From Actinopolyspora alba (GTDB taxonomy: Bacteria > Actinomycetota > Actinomycetes > Mycobacteriales > Pseudonocardiaceae): a stretch of DNA of 64,000 bases. Made by a program: the position numbers and the translations under genes. Within the stretch, counting starts at the first letter, position 1. The number at the start of each line of letters is the position of its first letter. Positions 25,811 to 34,456 of this stretch are shown in pieces. A model generated the notes under the pieces. That model was not told the DNA's origin. It did not search any database and saw only the letters and a program-made list of their open reading frames with translations. Location of the stretch: NCBI RefSeq assembly GCF_900112765.1, contig NZ_FOMZ01000010.1, positions 62,001 through 126,000 on the forward strand, written 5' to 3'.

Positions 25811-26890
25811 TCACCGGCCTTTCAGCTCGTGTCCGCGCTGCTGTTTCACGGTCCAGCCCCACAGCCCCAGGAAGATCACCACGACCAGCACCGCCATCCA
25901 CCCCGCCGCCGAGGCGAACGGACCGCCGAACAGCAGGAGCACGGCCAGCGGCGGCAACGGCGGGAGGAGGACCACGACGCCGACGAACCCGGCGAGCCGG
26001 ACGGCGAGGTGCCCACTGCTCGCGCCGTGGGTGCGCCGGATCGCGAAGACCGCCCGCTCCCGATACAGCGTCCGCCGCGCGGTGACGGCGAACGCGAGCA
26101 GCACCAGCGCGAGGAAGGCCGCCATTCCGGCGACGTACATCGTGGCGGCGACCATGATCCCGGAGAGCCGCTTCGGCTGGTCGACCGCGACGCGGTGCGG
26201 CACGAGGTAGAGCTCGCCCGCCGCGTTGCCCGCGAGGTAGCCGTCGAGTTCGGCGTCACTCACGTCCAGCAGCACCGCCCGCGACATCGCCTCCTCGCGC
26301 TCGTACCGGTTGAGCCGGTGCAGACTCTCCGGTGGCAGGTTCAGCACCACCCGCTCGTCCAGCGGCACCGCGCCGAGATAGGTCTCGAAGTGGGTTGCGG
26401 AGCGGGGCAGCCGCTCGAAGTCGGTGAAGGTGTGGCCCGCGATCCCGACCGGCTCGGCCGGTGGGGCCGCCTCGGCGCCGCGCATGGCGCAGGGAGCGGG
26501 TTCGCAGAGCTCCAGGTCGGGCACGGTCTCCGCCAGCTCCGAGCCGATGAGCAGCACCGTCGGCACACCACCCGCGAAGTCCGGATCGTCGACCCGCGCG
26601 TTTTTGATGACGGCGGTGTAGGCGCGCTCCGCGCGGATCATGTCGACGAGATCGGCGACCGTCCGATCGGGCACCGAGGTGACCTCGGAGGCGCCGTAGT
26701 ACGGCTTGAAGACCACCGCGCCGTGCTCGCGCAGCTCGTGGCCGCCGCGCAGCGCCTTGAACTGGACGAGCACGTCGACGAGCAGCACGACCAGCACCAC
26801 GCAGGCCAGCCCGATCATGGCGGCCAGCGACAGCATGGTGGGCCGGCGCCGCAGCGCCATCCGGGCACCACCCCGGAGTTCACCCGGCAC
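25811..26890 (-). CDS. ABC transporter permease, MacB-like (1)
   Basis: A 359-residue membrane protein. One helix near residues 20-42 (LSLAAMIGLACVVLVVLLVDVLV) is followed by about 200 extracellular residues and three more helices near 230-345, the four-helix MacB/FtsX plan. The extracellular part includes a Cys pair (LCEPAPCAM). Its start overlaps the end of the upstream permease by 11 bp, so translation is coupled. Confidence 0.85.
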   Translation of the reverse strand: MPGELRGGARMALRRRPTMLSLAAMIGLACVVLVVLLVDVLVQFKALRGGHELREHGAVVFKPYYGASEVTSVPDRTVADLVDMIRAERAYTAVIKNARVDDPDFAGGVPTVLLIGSELAETVPDLELCEPAPCAMRGAEAAPPAEPVGIAGHTFTDFERLPRSATHFETYLGAVPLDERVVLNLPPESLHRLNRYEREEAMSRAVLLDVSDAELDGYLAGNAAGELYLVPHRVAVDQPKRLSGIMVAATMYVAGMAAFLALVLLAFAVTARRTLYRERAVFAIRRTHGASSGHLAVRLAGFVGVVVLLPPLPPLAVLLLFGGPFASAAGWMAVLVVVIFLGLWGWTVKQQRGHELKGR

Positions 26891-27926
26891 GCCCCACCTC
26901 GCTTCGCACTCGGGTTCCGAGCACTGCGGCCAGCAGCCACGTCGGCGCCGCCAGCAGCAGCCCGCTCGTCACCGCGGCGGCCATGACCAGCCAGTCGGCC
27001 CGATCCGGTGGCCGGAGACCGACCAGCGACACCAGTGCTCCCGTGATCGCCGCCCCGAGCACGATCCCCAGCAGTTGGAACGGCAGGCCGCGCGGCCACA
27101 CCTGCCGCACCAACCGGGCACGGGTGGCACCGTGCCGGGTCCGGATCGCGAACTCACCGGCCCGGTCACGCAGCCCCAGCGTCCAGAACAGCATCGCCGC
27201 CAGGTACCCGGCACCCAGCAGCGCGCCGGTGGTTCCCACCAACGGGTCATCGCGGAGGTGTTCCCACAACGGCACGCGCTCCGTCGAGAAGTCCGCGAAA
27301 CCGGCTCGATACGCGATGTCCCGAATCTCGGCGAGCTCGCCGGGGTCGTCGGTGTCGACGAGGTACTGGCCGAGCGGCAGCGGGTACTCGGCGAGCGGAC
27401 GGACGTACTGCAAATCATCGGCATCCTCGGGCGGAGAGACCGTGCCGACGATCTCGACATCCTCGGGCACCAGCGCCGGGGAACTCCCCCGCAGCCACTG
27501 CCACTGCGAGTAGGTGCCCTCGAACGCGTAGGCCCGCCGCGCCCGGCCCGGCTCGTGCTTCCCCGTGGGATTCGGCGGGGTGTACCAGGGCAGCACGCCC
27601 GCGGGATCGGCCACCACCAACCGGGGCGGGCCGTCACCGGCGGGAGCGACGACCAGCGTCAGCGAGTGCTCGACGAGGTATTCGCGCAGCTCGACCGCCG
27701 CCTCGGGCCGGGCCGCCGGATCGACCTGCTGCGGCCCGTGACCGAGCGACAGCTTGGTCACCGCGCCCGGCAGCTCGTAGGTGGTCTCCTGGTAATCCTC
27801 GAGCGACCAGTGCACCGCCCACGCGGCGAACGCGCTCAGCACCCCCAGCAGCAGACCGCTGACAACCAGCTTCACCCGCATGCGCGGTTCCGCATCGCCA
27901 CCGGGCACCTCCGCGAGAAAGATCAT
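26880..27926 (-). CDS. ABC transporter permease, MacB-like (2)
   Basis: A 348-residue paralogue of the neighbouring permease, with one N-terminal helix (LVVSGLLLGVLSAFAAWAVHW), a ~200-residue extracellular domain and three C-terminal helices. It contains RIRTRHGATRARLVRQVW in the cytosolic coupling loop, matching IRRTHGASSGHLAVRL in its partner; such loops contact the ATPase. It is first in the three-gene operon. The two permeases probably form a heterodimer. Both starts ATG 27926 and GTG/ATG codons a few residues on are possible. Confidence 0.85.
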   Translation of the reverse strand: MIFLAEVPGGDAEPRMRVKLVVSGLLLGVLSAFAAWAVHWSLEDYQETTYELPGAVTKLSLGHGPQQVDPAARPEAAVELREYLVEHSLTLVVAPAGDGPPRLVVADPAGVLPWYTPPNPTGKHEPGRARRAYAFEGTYSQWQWLRGSSPALVPEDVEIVGTVSPPEDADDLQYVRPLAEYPLPLGQYLVDTDDPGELAEIRDIAYRAGFADFSTERVPLWEHLRDDPLVGTTGALLGAGYLAAMLFWTLGLRDRAGEFAIRTRHGATRARLVRQVWPRGLPFQLLGIVLGAAITGALVSLVGLRPPDRADWLVMAAAVTSGLLLAAPTWLLAAVLGTRVRSEVGRAG

Positions 27927-28126
27927 CGCGACGGTAGCAACCTTGGCTCGCGGACAAGGCCGAAAACGGCGATCCGATGAAGATGATCACATCGTTCCGG
28001 ACCGGCTCAGCATAGAGCCGAAGGAGCGTCCCGGGTCGGGAACCACCGAGGACAACGCGGTTCACCGTGCTGGACGAGTCCGCCCGGAGCAACCCGGCCC
28101 ACTGGGATCAACCCGGTTCGCCGGGC

Positions 28127-29395
28127 TCAGCGCGGGGTGGAGTCGGTCTGCCACGGGACCCCGAGCACGTCGTCGGCCCTGGCCACCGGCAGGTAGATCT
28201 CGAAGGTGGCCGGACGGCTCAGCTCCAGCCGACCGCTGTCGGCCTCGACGAGGGCTCGGGCCAGCGCCAACCCCACGCCGGTGGAACCGCCACCGGAGAA
28301 ACCACGGGTGAACACGTGCGGCGCCAACTCCTCGGGAACCCCGCCGCCGCTGTCGGCCACCTGCACCAGCACGGTGCCGCTGCCGTACTTGGCGGACAGC
28401 GTGACGGTTCCCTCGCCGTGCCGCAGCGCGTTGTCCAGCAGCACCCCCAGCGCCTCGCGCAGCCGCGCCGGGGTGGCCCTGGCCAGCAGGCCCTTCTCGA
28501 TCCGCTGCCGCAGGGTGCGTCCCTGGGAGCGGAACTGTTCGCGCCACTCCTCGGCGACCCCGGAGAGCTCGGCGGAGACGTCGAGCGGTTCGGCGTCGCG
28601 CGCCCTGGCGGCGGTGGCGGCGGCCAGCAGGTCGTCCAGCACCCCGGACAGCCGTTCGGCCTGCTCCAGCGCGGCGCCCGCCTCCTCGGCGGTCTCCTCG
28701 TCCTCGGTCTCGGCCAGCGCCTCCAGCCGCAGCTGCAGCGCGGTGAGCCTGCTGCGCAGCTGGTGGGAGACGTCACCGACCAGCTCGCGTTCCCGCTGCA
28801 TGAGCTGCGAGAGCGCGGCCCCGGAGGCGTCGAGCGCGTCGGCGACCCGGTCGAGCTCGGGCACGCCGTGCCGTTTGGGGTCGGGCCGGAAGTCCCCCGC
28901 CCCGAGCCTGCTGGCCCGGTCGGCCACGTGGCGCAGCGGGTCGGCGAGCCTGCGCGCGGTGACGATGGCGACGAAGCCGCCGGTGGCGGCCGAGAGCACC
29001 GCCAGCAGCGAGATCCCGCCCGCGACCTGGAGCTGCTGGGTGCGCACCGGGGAGCTGGGCACCGCCAGCCGCACGGTGCCGCTCTGCACCATCGACACCG
29101 TCTCGACCAGCGGGTCCTCACCGGGATCCGTGCCGTAGGTGTAGGTGCGGTCGCTGATCCGGACGGTCAGCCTGGCGTCGTCGGGCACCACCAGCCGGAC
29201 GTTGGACAGTTCGATCGGTTCACCGGCGGCGACCTGCTCGTCGAGCCGGGTCGCGATCTGCTGTGCCCTGCCGGACAGGTCCCCGCGCGTGATGTCCTCG
29301 ACCAGCTTCAGCGCGCTGACCACGAGCGGGATACCGAGCACGAACGCGGTGACGGCGACGGCCAGCAGGGTCGCCTGCAGCAGTCGTTTGCGCAT
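28127..29395 (-). CDS. Sensor histidine kinase
   Basis: A 422-residue membrane kinase. Helix 1 near residues 8-30, an extracellular sensor of about 110 residues, helix 2 near 148-170, HAMP, then HisKA with the phospho-acceptor His in GDVSHQLRSRL near 210, and an HATPase domain with N-box DNALRHGEG near 318 and G-boxes DSGGGVP and GGGSTGVGLALARA. ATG 29395 starts the MRKRLLQ stretch just before helix 1, with GGAAAAG upstream; a more distal in-frame start at 29446 has no ribosome site. It follows the response regulator by 105 bp on the same strand and is its likely partner. The next genes encode an ABC exporter, a plausible target. Confidence 0.92.
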   Translation of the reverse strand: MRKRLLQATLLAVAVTAFVLGIPLVVSALKLVEDITRGDLSGRAQQIATRLDEQVAAGEPIELSNVRLVVPDDARLTVRISDRTYTYGTDPGEDPLVETVSMVQSGTVRLAVPSSPVRTQQLQVAGGISLLAVLSAATGGFVAIVTARRLADPLRHVADRASRLGAGDFRPDPKRHGVPELDRVADALDASGAALSQLMQRERELVGDVSHQLRSRLTALQLRLEALAETEDEETAEEAGAALEQAERLSGVLDDLLAAATAARARDAEPLDVSAELSGVAEEWREQFRSQGRTLRQRIEKGLLARATPARLREALGVLLDNALRHGEGTVTLSAKYGSGTVLVQVADSGGGVPEELAPHVFTRGFSGGGSTGVGLALARALVEADSGRLELSRPATFEIYLPVARADDVLGVPWQTDSTPR

Positions 29396-29500
29396 TGGTT
29401 GGGCTTTTCCGATCGGGTTGTCGGGATGATTCCGCGCGGGAAGCAACCGAGGTCACGGGCTGGCGGCGCGGGAAGTCCGATTCCCCGATTGTTCGCGGGA

Positions 29501-30175
29501 TCAGTCGGTGTTGAACCGGAAACCGACGCCGCGCACGGTCGCGATCCGCTGCTCGGCGGTCCGGTAGTGGCCGTCACCGAGCTTGCGGCGCAGCCAGGAG
29601 ATGTGCATGTCCAGCGTCTTGCTGCCCTTGCGGCTGGGTTCGGGCCAGACCTGCTCCAGGATCTCCTCCCGCGTGACCACTTCCCCCGCGTGCCACATGA
29701 GCACGCGTAACAGCTCGAACTCCTTGTTGGCCAGCTGAACCTCCTCGTCGTCGACCAGCACCCGCCGGGCGGTGAGTTCCAGCCGGACGCCACCGGCCTC
29801 CAGCGTCTCGGGCGAGTTGCGCCGCAGCAGCGCGCGGATACGCGCCATGAGTTCGGCCAGCCGGAAGGGCTTGGCCACGTAGTCGTCCGCACCGGCGTCC
29901 AGCCCCACGACGAAGTCCACCTCGTCGGTGCGCGCGGTGAGCATGAGCACCGGTGTTCCCCTGCCGCGGGCGCGGAGTCTGCGACACACCTCGAGCCCGT
30001 CCATCCCGGGAAGCCCGAGGTCGAGTACCAGCAGGTCGACACCTCCCGCGCAGGTCTCACGCAACGTCGCGTTGCCGTCCTCCAGCACCCGCACCGAGTA
30101 GCCTTCCCGCTGCAGCGCCCTGGACAGTGGCATCGCGATGGCTGGATCATCCTCGGCCAGCAGCACTACGCTCAC
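29501..30175 (-). CDS. OmpR/PhoB-type response regulator
   Basis: A 224-residue regulator: receiver domain with acidic pocket EDD at 8-10, phospho-acceptor Asp52 in LVLDLGLPGMDG, Thr80 and Lys102 in AKPF; then a winged-helix DNA-binding domain (DMHISWLRRKLG, IATVRGVGFRF) to the C-terminus. GTG 30175, with GGGAG two to six bases upstream, begins the conserved first strand; a longer open frame upstream is not protein-like. It is the first gene of the two-component pair with the kinase at 28127. Confidence 0.93.
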   Translation of the reverse strand: MSVVLLAEDDPAIAMPLSRALQREGYSVRVLEDGNATLRETCAGGVDLLVLDLGLPGMDGLEVCRRLRARGRGTPVLMLTARTDEVDFVVGLDAGADDYVAKPFRLAELMARIRALLRRNSPETLEAGGVRLELTARRVLVDDEEVQLANKEFELLRVLMWHAGEVVTREEILEQVWPEPSRKGSKTLDMHISWLRRKLGDGHYRTAEQRIATVRGVGFRFNTD

Positions 30176-30263
30176 GGCTCCCAGCCTAGTTGCACTCGGA
30201 GCCCCCGAGCCGGTGTGTCGCCGTGCGTGCACCGAGGGCGGGGTTTTCCCCTCACGGGCGCGG

Positions 30264-30283
30264 CGATTTCTCGAGAAATTGAC
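30264..30283 (+). repeat. Dispersed ATTTC-N4-GAAAT palindrome, copy 5
   Basis: CGATTTCTCGAGAAATTGAC; its 14-bp centre ATTTCTCGAGAAAT is a perfect palindrome. Lies between the divergent response-regulator and hisN genes. Confidence 0.8.
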
Positions 30284-30317
30284 GGAGCTCTGGTACCGCA
30301 CCGCCGCACTTGGGCGA

Positions 30318-30337
30318 CGATTTCGCGAGGAATCGAC
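30318..30337 (+). repeat. Dispersed ATTTC-N4-GAAAT palindrome, copy 6
   Basis: CGATTTCGCGAGGAATCGAC, 54 bp after copy 5. This tandem spacing is nearly the same as for copies 1 and 2 (52 bp). Confidence 0.8.
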
Positions 30338-30454
30338 GCCCGGCCGAGTGCCCGGTTGGGTGGGTGCCCGGTTGGGGGCGCAGGGGGCTGCGAGAGTCCG
30401 GCGACCGCGGGGCACCCGGTGCCACCACCGGGTGGGTGCGGCGGCGGTGGTCTA

Positions 30455-30460
30455 TAGGCT
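30455..30460 (+). promoter_or_regulatory. -10 box TAGGCT, six bases from GTG (leaderless)
   Basis: TATAGGCT precedes the hisN GTG at 30467 by six bases. No ribosome site is seen. Confidence 0.5.
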
Positions 30461-30466
30461 GCGGGC

Positions 30467-31249
30467 GTGAGCGCAGTTACCGATCACGAGCTGGCGCAAC
30501 GCCTGGCCGACCGTGCCGACGAGATCACCACCGCCCGGTTCCAGGCGGCCGATCTGCGGACGACGAGCAAGCCCGACCGGACTCCGGTGACCGACGCGGA
30601 CGTGGCCGTGGAGGACGCGGTGCGCGCGGAGCTGGCCGAGCACCGCCCGGACGACGTGGTGGTGGGTGAGGAGCGCGGCGGCAGCGCGACGACCGGGCGC
30701 AGCTGGATCATCGACCCGATCGACGGGACCAAGAACTTCCTGCGCGGGGTGCCCGCGTGGGCGACGCTGCTGGCGCTGGTCGAGAACGGGGCGCCGGTGA
30801 TCGGTGTGATCAGCGCTCCGGCGTTGGGGCGGCGCTGGTGGGCCGCCGCTGGTGAGGGTGCTTATCGGCGGGTCGGTGCCGAGGGTGACGCGGAGCGAAT
30901 CTCGGTGTCCGGGGTGACCGAGCTGGGCGACGCATATGTCTCCACCACGAATCTGGGCAGCTGGACCGAGCTGGAGCGGCGCGCGGACTACCTGCGGCTG
31001 GTGGACAGCTGCTGGGAGAGCCGGGCTTTCGGGGACTTCTGGCACCACTGCCTGGTGGCGGAGGGCGTGATAGATCTGGCGGCCGAGCCGCTGGGCAATC
31101 CCTGGGACCTCGCGGCGGCGCAGGTGATCGTCGAGGAGGCCGGGGGCGGCTTCACCGACCTGGCGGGCGAGCCGCGCTTCGACGGCGGCAACGCGCTGAG
31201 CTCCAACGGCGCGCTGCACCGGGCCGCGCTGCGCGCGCTGGACGGCTGA
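30467..31249 (+). CDS. hisN: Histidinol-phosphatase, inositol monophosphatase family
   Basis: A 260-residue Mg-dependent phosphatase. Metal-binding motifs: GEERGG near residue 65, WIIDPIDGTKNFLRG near 82-96, and NPWDLAAAQVIVEEAGG near 213-229. The sequence matches actinobacterial HisN, which removes phosphate from L-histidinol phosphate in histidine synthesis, better than general inositol phosphatases, though the two are close. Cytoplasmic. Stands alone with its own leaderless promoter. Confidence 0.9.
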   Translation: MSAVTDHELAQRLADRADEITTARFQAADLRTTSKPDRTPVTDADVAVEDAVRAELAEHRPDDVVVGEERGGSATTGRSWIIDPIDGTKNFLRGVPAWATLLALVENGAPVIGVISAPALGRRWWAAAGEGAYRRVGAEGDAERISVSGVTELGDAYVSTTNLGSWTELERRADYLRLVDSCWESRAFGDFWHHCLVAEGVIDLAAEPLGNPWDLAAAQVIVEEAGGGFTDLAGEPRFDGGNALSSNGALHRAALRALDG

Positions 31250-31460
31250 GGGGCCGATTGGTTGCCGGGGCACCTTGCCGGACGGGGTGACGCGCAGCTG
31301 ATCGGCGGGGGCGCGCCGGATGCGCTGGTTGCTTTGAATTCGCGCAGTGGGCTGGGCACGCGCGGCACGCAGCGCACTGTAACCCAAGGCATCGCCGGGT
31401 AGCGCTCGATTTTCCCGAGGAATGAGCACTACCCGCGCGCCGATCGCCGCGTGAGTCCGC
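31250..31460. other. Gene-free stretch before mini-CRISPR 1
   Basis: No coding region found. It contains a degenerate copy of the short palindrome at 31407-31426 (CGATTTTCCCGAGGAATGAG). The rest of the gap to 31601 is the CRISPR unit and its leader. Confidence 0.4.
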
Positions 31461-31549
31461 AGCTCGTCCCCGGGTGCGCGGGGCCTACGACAGGAGCAGC
31501 ACGTCATGACTGATCAACCGAGGTCCATCCCCGCGTGCGCGGGGCCTAC
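31461..31549 (-). CRISPR. Mini-CRISPR 1: repeat, one spacer, decayed repeat
   Basis: A perfect 28-bp repeat at 31522-31549 (GGTCCATCCCCGCGTGCGCG, then GGGCCTAC on the + strand) reads on the minus strand as the type I-E form beginning GTAGGCCCCGCGCAC. A 33-bp spacer (31489-31521) separates it from a decayed repeat (31461-31488) that keeps the GTGCGCGGGGCCTAC half. The 28+33 spacing is that of type I-E arrays. The leader lies on the high-coordinate side, so transcription runs leftwards. Confidence 0.85.
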
Positions 31550-31598
31550 ACTCACTGCGCTGGGATGTTAGCAGCGCGAGTGCGCGTTGAGAACCACT
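31550..31598 (-). promoter_or_regulatory. CRISPR leader 1 with built-in promoter
   Basis: A 49-bp sequence almost identical to those at 36696 and 39175. On the minus strand it holds TTCTCA (31593-31588), a 17-bp spacer and TAACAT (31570-31565), a plausible -35/-10 pair directed into the repeat. It ends three bases before the kinase gene's stop codon. Confidence 0.7.
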
Positions 31599-31601
31599 CC
31601 G

Positions 31602-32480
31602 TCACGACTCGGCCTCGGTCGAACGACTGAGGGATCGGATTCGCCGGATCAGTTCCCTGAGCGGTGCCGCCAGCTCGGGGTGATCACCGATCTCGACTCG
31701 GCGCAGTAGCCGAGCCGCCACGTGCAGCAGCGCGATCTCGCCGTTCGGGGTTTCCAGCACGTCGGCGAAGGTCCGCCACACTGTCTCGGCCGTTCGCGGC
31801 GCGAGCAGGCTGTAGCAGTACAGCGTGGCCGCGTCGGTGCCCACTGGTCCACGTCCCCACAGCGTCCAGTCGAGCAGCCCGAACTCGGGGCAAAGCAGGT
31901 TCGTCCAGTGCAGGTCCCCGTGCACGGTTTCCCAGCGTCCTGCGCTCTCCCATCGCCGCACCCCGTGGTGCGCGCCGACTCGTTCGAGCCGTTCGGCGAC
32001 TTCCGCCGCGTTCTTGTGCTCGCGTTCGGTGGGAATGGTGGCCAGGTGATCGAGCCCGCTGCGCAGTTCGCGCCACCAGGAGTCGGGGAGCTGGATCTCT
32101 TCGTGGAGCGCGTCTTCACCACCGCAGGGTTGCCCGGCCAGGTGGGTCATCAGCTCTGCGCGTTGGCGTCGGATACCGGGGATGTCCCATTCGTGGGTGT
32201 CGAGCACGCGGGGTTTGCGGATGCCGGTGACGGCGTTCGCGTCGGTGTTCCCCCGCCACCGGTCGCCGTGGGCCCAACGGGGTTCCTCGGTGACCACGCG
32301 CAGCCAGTACCGCCCGTCGGCGCCGAACGCGGGAGCCCCGATGGACAACAACCGCCAGCCGTAAACCGGTTCGCCGAGAGCGCTGAGTCCGAAGTGTTCG
32401 GCCGCGTGGTCGAGGTTCGCACGCATCCAGGCGGCGAACTCGCGGTCGGCCCGGGCGATCTCGGACTCGGTGGGACTCAT
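31602..32480 (-). CDS. Aminoglycoside phosphotransferase (APH)-fold kinase
   Basis: A 292-residue protein of the APH/choline kinase fold. The catalytic loop HGDLHWTNLL is at 187-196 and the metal-binding Asp lies in LLDWTLWG at 202-209. An N-lobe up to about residue 100 is divergent. Such kinases phosphorylate small molecules or nucleoside-like products; the substrate is not readable. ATG 32480 overlaps the stop of the AAA gene (ATGA), so it is the third gene of a radical SAM-AAA-kinase operon. Its stop abuts CRISPR leader 1. Confidence 0.85.
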   Translation of the reverse strand: MSPTESEIARADREFAAWMRANLDHAAEHFGLSALGEPVYGWRLLSIGAPAFGADGRYWLRVVTEEPRWAHGDRWRGNTDANAVTGIRKPRVLDTHEWDIPGIRRQRAELMTHLAGQPCGGEDALHEEIQLPDSWWRELRSGLDHLATIPTEREHKNAAEVAERLERVGAHHGVRRWESAGRWETVHGDLHWTNLLCPEFGLLDWTLWGRGPVGTDAATLYCYSLLAPRTAETVWRTFADVLETPNGEIALLHVAARLLRRVEIGDHPELAAPLRELIRRIRSLSRSTEAES

Positions 32481-33226
32481 GTGTCCAGCAGGTGACGCAG
32501 ATAGGCGTCGGGGTTGTCGAGATAGCGCCGCCAGTGGTCGACCAGCTCCAGGTATCGCCACTCGACGCGGTCGATCCCCCGCTCGCCCACTTCGAGGATA
32601 TCCGCACCGGGAGTGGAGGCCAGGATCGGCGAGTGGGTGGAGCAGACGACCTGGGCACCGCTCTCGCCGAGCTGATGCAGCAGCGCCACCAACCGCAGAC
32701 AGGAAGTGAAGGACAGCGCGGCTTCGGGTTCGTCCATGACGTAGAACCCCGGGCTGGCCATCATCTCGTGGAACACGGTCAGGAAGCCTTCGCCGTGCGA
32801 CATCGAGCTGGTGTCCGGCTCCCAGTAACCGGGGACGCCGCCGAGTCGCTCGGTCATCCGGAAGGCGGTCTCCGCGCGCAGGAAGAACCCCTGCTTCTTC
32901 GAGCGCGGCCCGCCGAGCATCCGCGAGCCCGCCGGGGTCGTCTCCAGGTTCAGCCGCTGCCCGAGTTCGGTCGTGCCCGGTTCGGGGTGCCCGCGCTTCG
33001 CGGCGAGCTTGCCTCCGTAAGAGTCGAGTCCGAACGCTTCGGCGACGGCCTCCACCAGCGTGGACTTGCCGGAACCGTTGTCCCCCACCAGGAACGTCAC
33101 CGGAGCCCGGAAAGTCAGGCCGTGTTCGACGAGTTCGGCCACGCACGGCACCGTGAACGGCCACCGACCGCGTTCGGCGCGGTCGGGGGCATCCCGCTCG
33201 CGTACGCGGGCTCGTCGCACGAACAC
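32477..33226 (-). CDS. AAA family ATPase (OLD/RecF-like)
   Basis: A 249-residue ABC/SMC-type ATPase: Walker A GDNGSGKST at 48-56, signature-like MSHGEG at 142-147, Walker B FYVMDEPEAALS at 161-172 and the switch His in CSTHSPIL near 205. There is no coiled-coil hinge or nuclease domain, so it is a stand-alone head domain of the kind common in small actinobacterial operons. It starts 12 bp after the radical SAM stop and overlaps the kinase start by four bases. Role unknown. Confidence 0.85.
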   Translation of the reverse strand: MFVRRARVRERDAPDRAERGRWPFTVPCVAELVEHGLTFRAPVTFLVGDNGSGKSTLVEAVAEAFGLDSYGGKLAAKRGHPEPGTTELGQRLNLETTPAGSRMLGGPRSKKQGFFLRAETAFRMTERLGGVPGYWEPDTSSMSHGEGFLTVFHEMMASPGFYVMDEPEAALSFTSCLRLVALLHQLGESGAQVVCSTHSPILASTPGADILEVGERGIDRVEWRYLELVDHWRRYLDNPDAYLRHLLDT

Positions 33227-33238
33227 CCGGCAGGTCTC

Positions 33239-34123
33239 CTAGACGTCGTAGTTCGGCTGGCACCCGCCCTTGGGACCACACGGACCCGCGCCGGTAGGCC
33301 AGCACGAAGGACTGCAGGCTGGACCGCAGTTCGGTCCACACTTAGGATCGCACGCCGCTTCAGGGACCGTGCCGAAGTGGTCACGCAGCTGTCGTTCGAC
33401 GGAGTGCATACGATTACCGGCGAGGATTTCGGACAGGGTGTTCTGGCGGGCGTTTCCGACGGGCATCCAGCGGGCGAATACGCAGGGCCACACTTCACCG
33501 TCGCAAGCGATCGCGACCGCGCCGTCGCCGCAGTGTCCGCACAGTTGGTCCAGGCCGGTCTCGTCTTCCCGGACGCCGCGACCAACCTGACGCAGCCGGT
33601 CGGTTCCGATATCGGTGACTCCGAGTTCTCGCAGTTCGGCCACGGCCTGTTCGCTGCGTTGCGTGTCTGCGAGATCCACCACCCCCACTCGCAGCGGTAT
33701 CGAGCGGCGGACGGCTTCGGCGATGTTGGCCTTCGTCCGTGCGTGGGTGTCGCGCCGTGTCACAGCCGCGTGTTCGGACGGATCGTCGGAATAGTACGAG
33801 GTCGCCAGCCGCACTCCCGGCCGAGAGAGCACTTCCCACATGGCGGGGCGCACGTGTACCAGGTTCGAGAACACCTCGACGTGCATTCGTCTGTTCAGGG
33901 CGTGGTCCACCAGAGCGGAGCAGGAGGGGTGCAGGGTGGGCTCGCCCCCGATGAACTGCACCAGCCGAGTACCGAGCCGTCCGGCTTGATCGAGGACGTT
34001 GCACCAATCGGCTTCGGTCATGTTTCCGTGGCTGCCGCGAGGGCCGGAATCGGCGTAGCAGTGAGTGCATTCCAGCTGACATTTTCCGGTGATCTCCAGC
34101 CAGACGAACGACAAGTCGCGCAC
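33239..34123 (-). CDS. Radical SAM/SPASM protein with Cys-rich C-terminal tail
   Basis: A 294-residue enzyme. The radical SAM cluster motif CxxxCxxC (CQLECTHC) is near residue 15-22, followed by GGEPTLHP near 58. A SPASM-like region near 205-235 has CGHCGDG and ACDGEVWPC. The last 40 residues have a regular C-x-P-x-C ladder: seven cysteines spaced 4,4,4,4,8,6. This may bind an extra iron-sulfur cluster, or be itself a modified peptide. GTG 34123 lies five bases after GGAGG. No precursor peptide gene was found next to it. First gene of the operon with the ATPase and kinase. Confidence 0.85.
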   Translation of the reverse strand: MRDLSFVWLEITGKCQLECTHCYADSGPRGSHGNMTEADWCNVLDQAGRLGTRLVQFIGGEPTLHPSCSALVDHALNRRMHVEVFSNLVHVRPAMWEVLSRPGVRLATSYYSDDPSEHAAVTRRDTHARTKANIAEAVRRSIPLRVGVVDLADTQRSEQAVAELRELGVTDIGTDRLRQVGRGVREDETGLDQLCGHCGDGAVAIACDGEVWPCVFARWMPVGNARQNTLSEILAGNRMHSVERQLRDHFGTVPEAACDPKCGPNCGPACSPSCWPTGAGPCGPKGGCQPNYDV

Positions 34124-34456
34124 CGCGACCTCCAATAAAAGTCGGCGATCTCGAACACGTTCCACCGGCGGCGTTGTCAGAACGCCGCTCGGCTTCGAAC
34201 AGACAACGGGTGTTTCCCGCCTTCACGGCTGGTGAGGCGGGTCCCCGCCCGGCCGGGTGGGAGCGGGGAGGGAGGCCCGGCCGGGCGGGGTTTGGTGGTG
34301 GCGGTGCGTACATTTCGTGGGAAATTGTCGCCCCGCCACCGATGGCCCGGGGTGTGTCTCGGCGGTTGTCGGGGGTTGGCCGAGTGCACGGTTCCGGGCC
34401 GGTCTTCACGGGGAGTGGACTGCGGGGGACGGAAGATCAGAATGGTGCTGAGGTGT
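34124..34456. other. 333-bp gap upstream of the radical SAM operon
   Basis: Very G-rich on the + strand. It contains palindrome copy 7. No short precursor-peptide gene with a ribosome site was found on the minus strand, where one would be expected for a peptide-modifying operon. Confidence 0.4.
34310..34329 (+). repeat. Dispersed ATTTC-N4-GAAAT palindrome, copy 7
   Basis: ACATTTCGTGGGAAATTGTC, a variant with GTGG in the centre. Confidence 0.7.

Noticed and set aside
31602-33226. The kinase-ATPase pair as a toxin-antitoxin or anti-phage module
   Set aside because: The OLD-like ATPase has no nuclease domain and the APH-like protein has an intact small-molecule kinase motif. Coupling to the radical SAM gene argues for a modification pathway instead.
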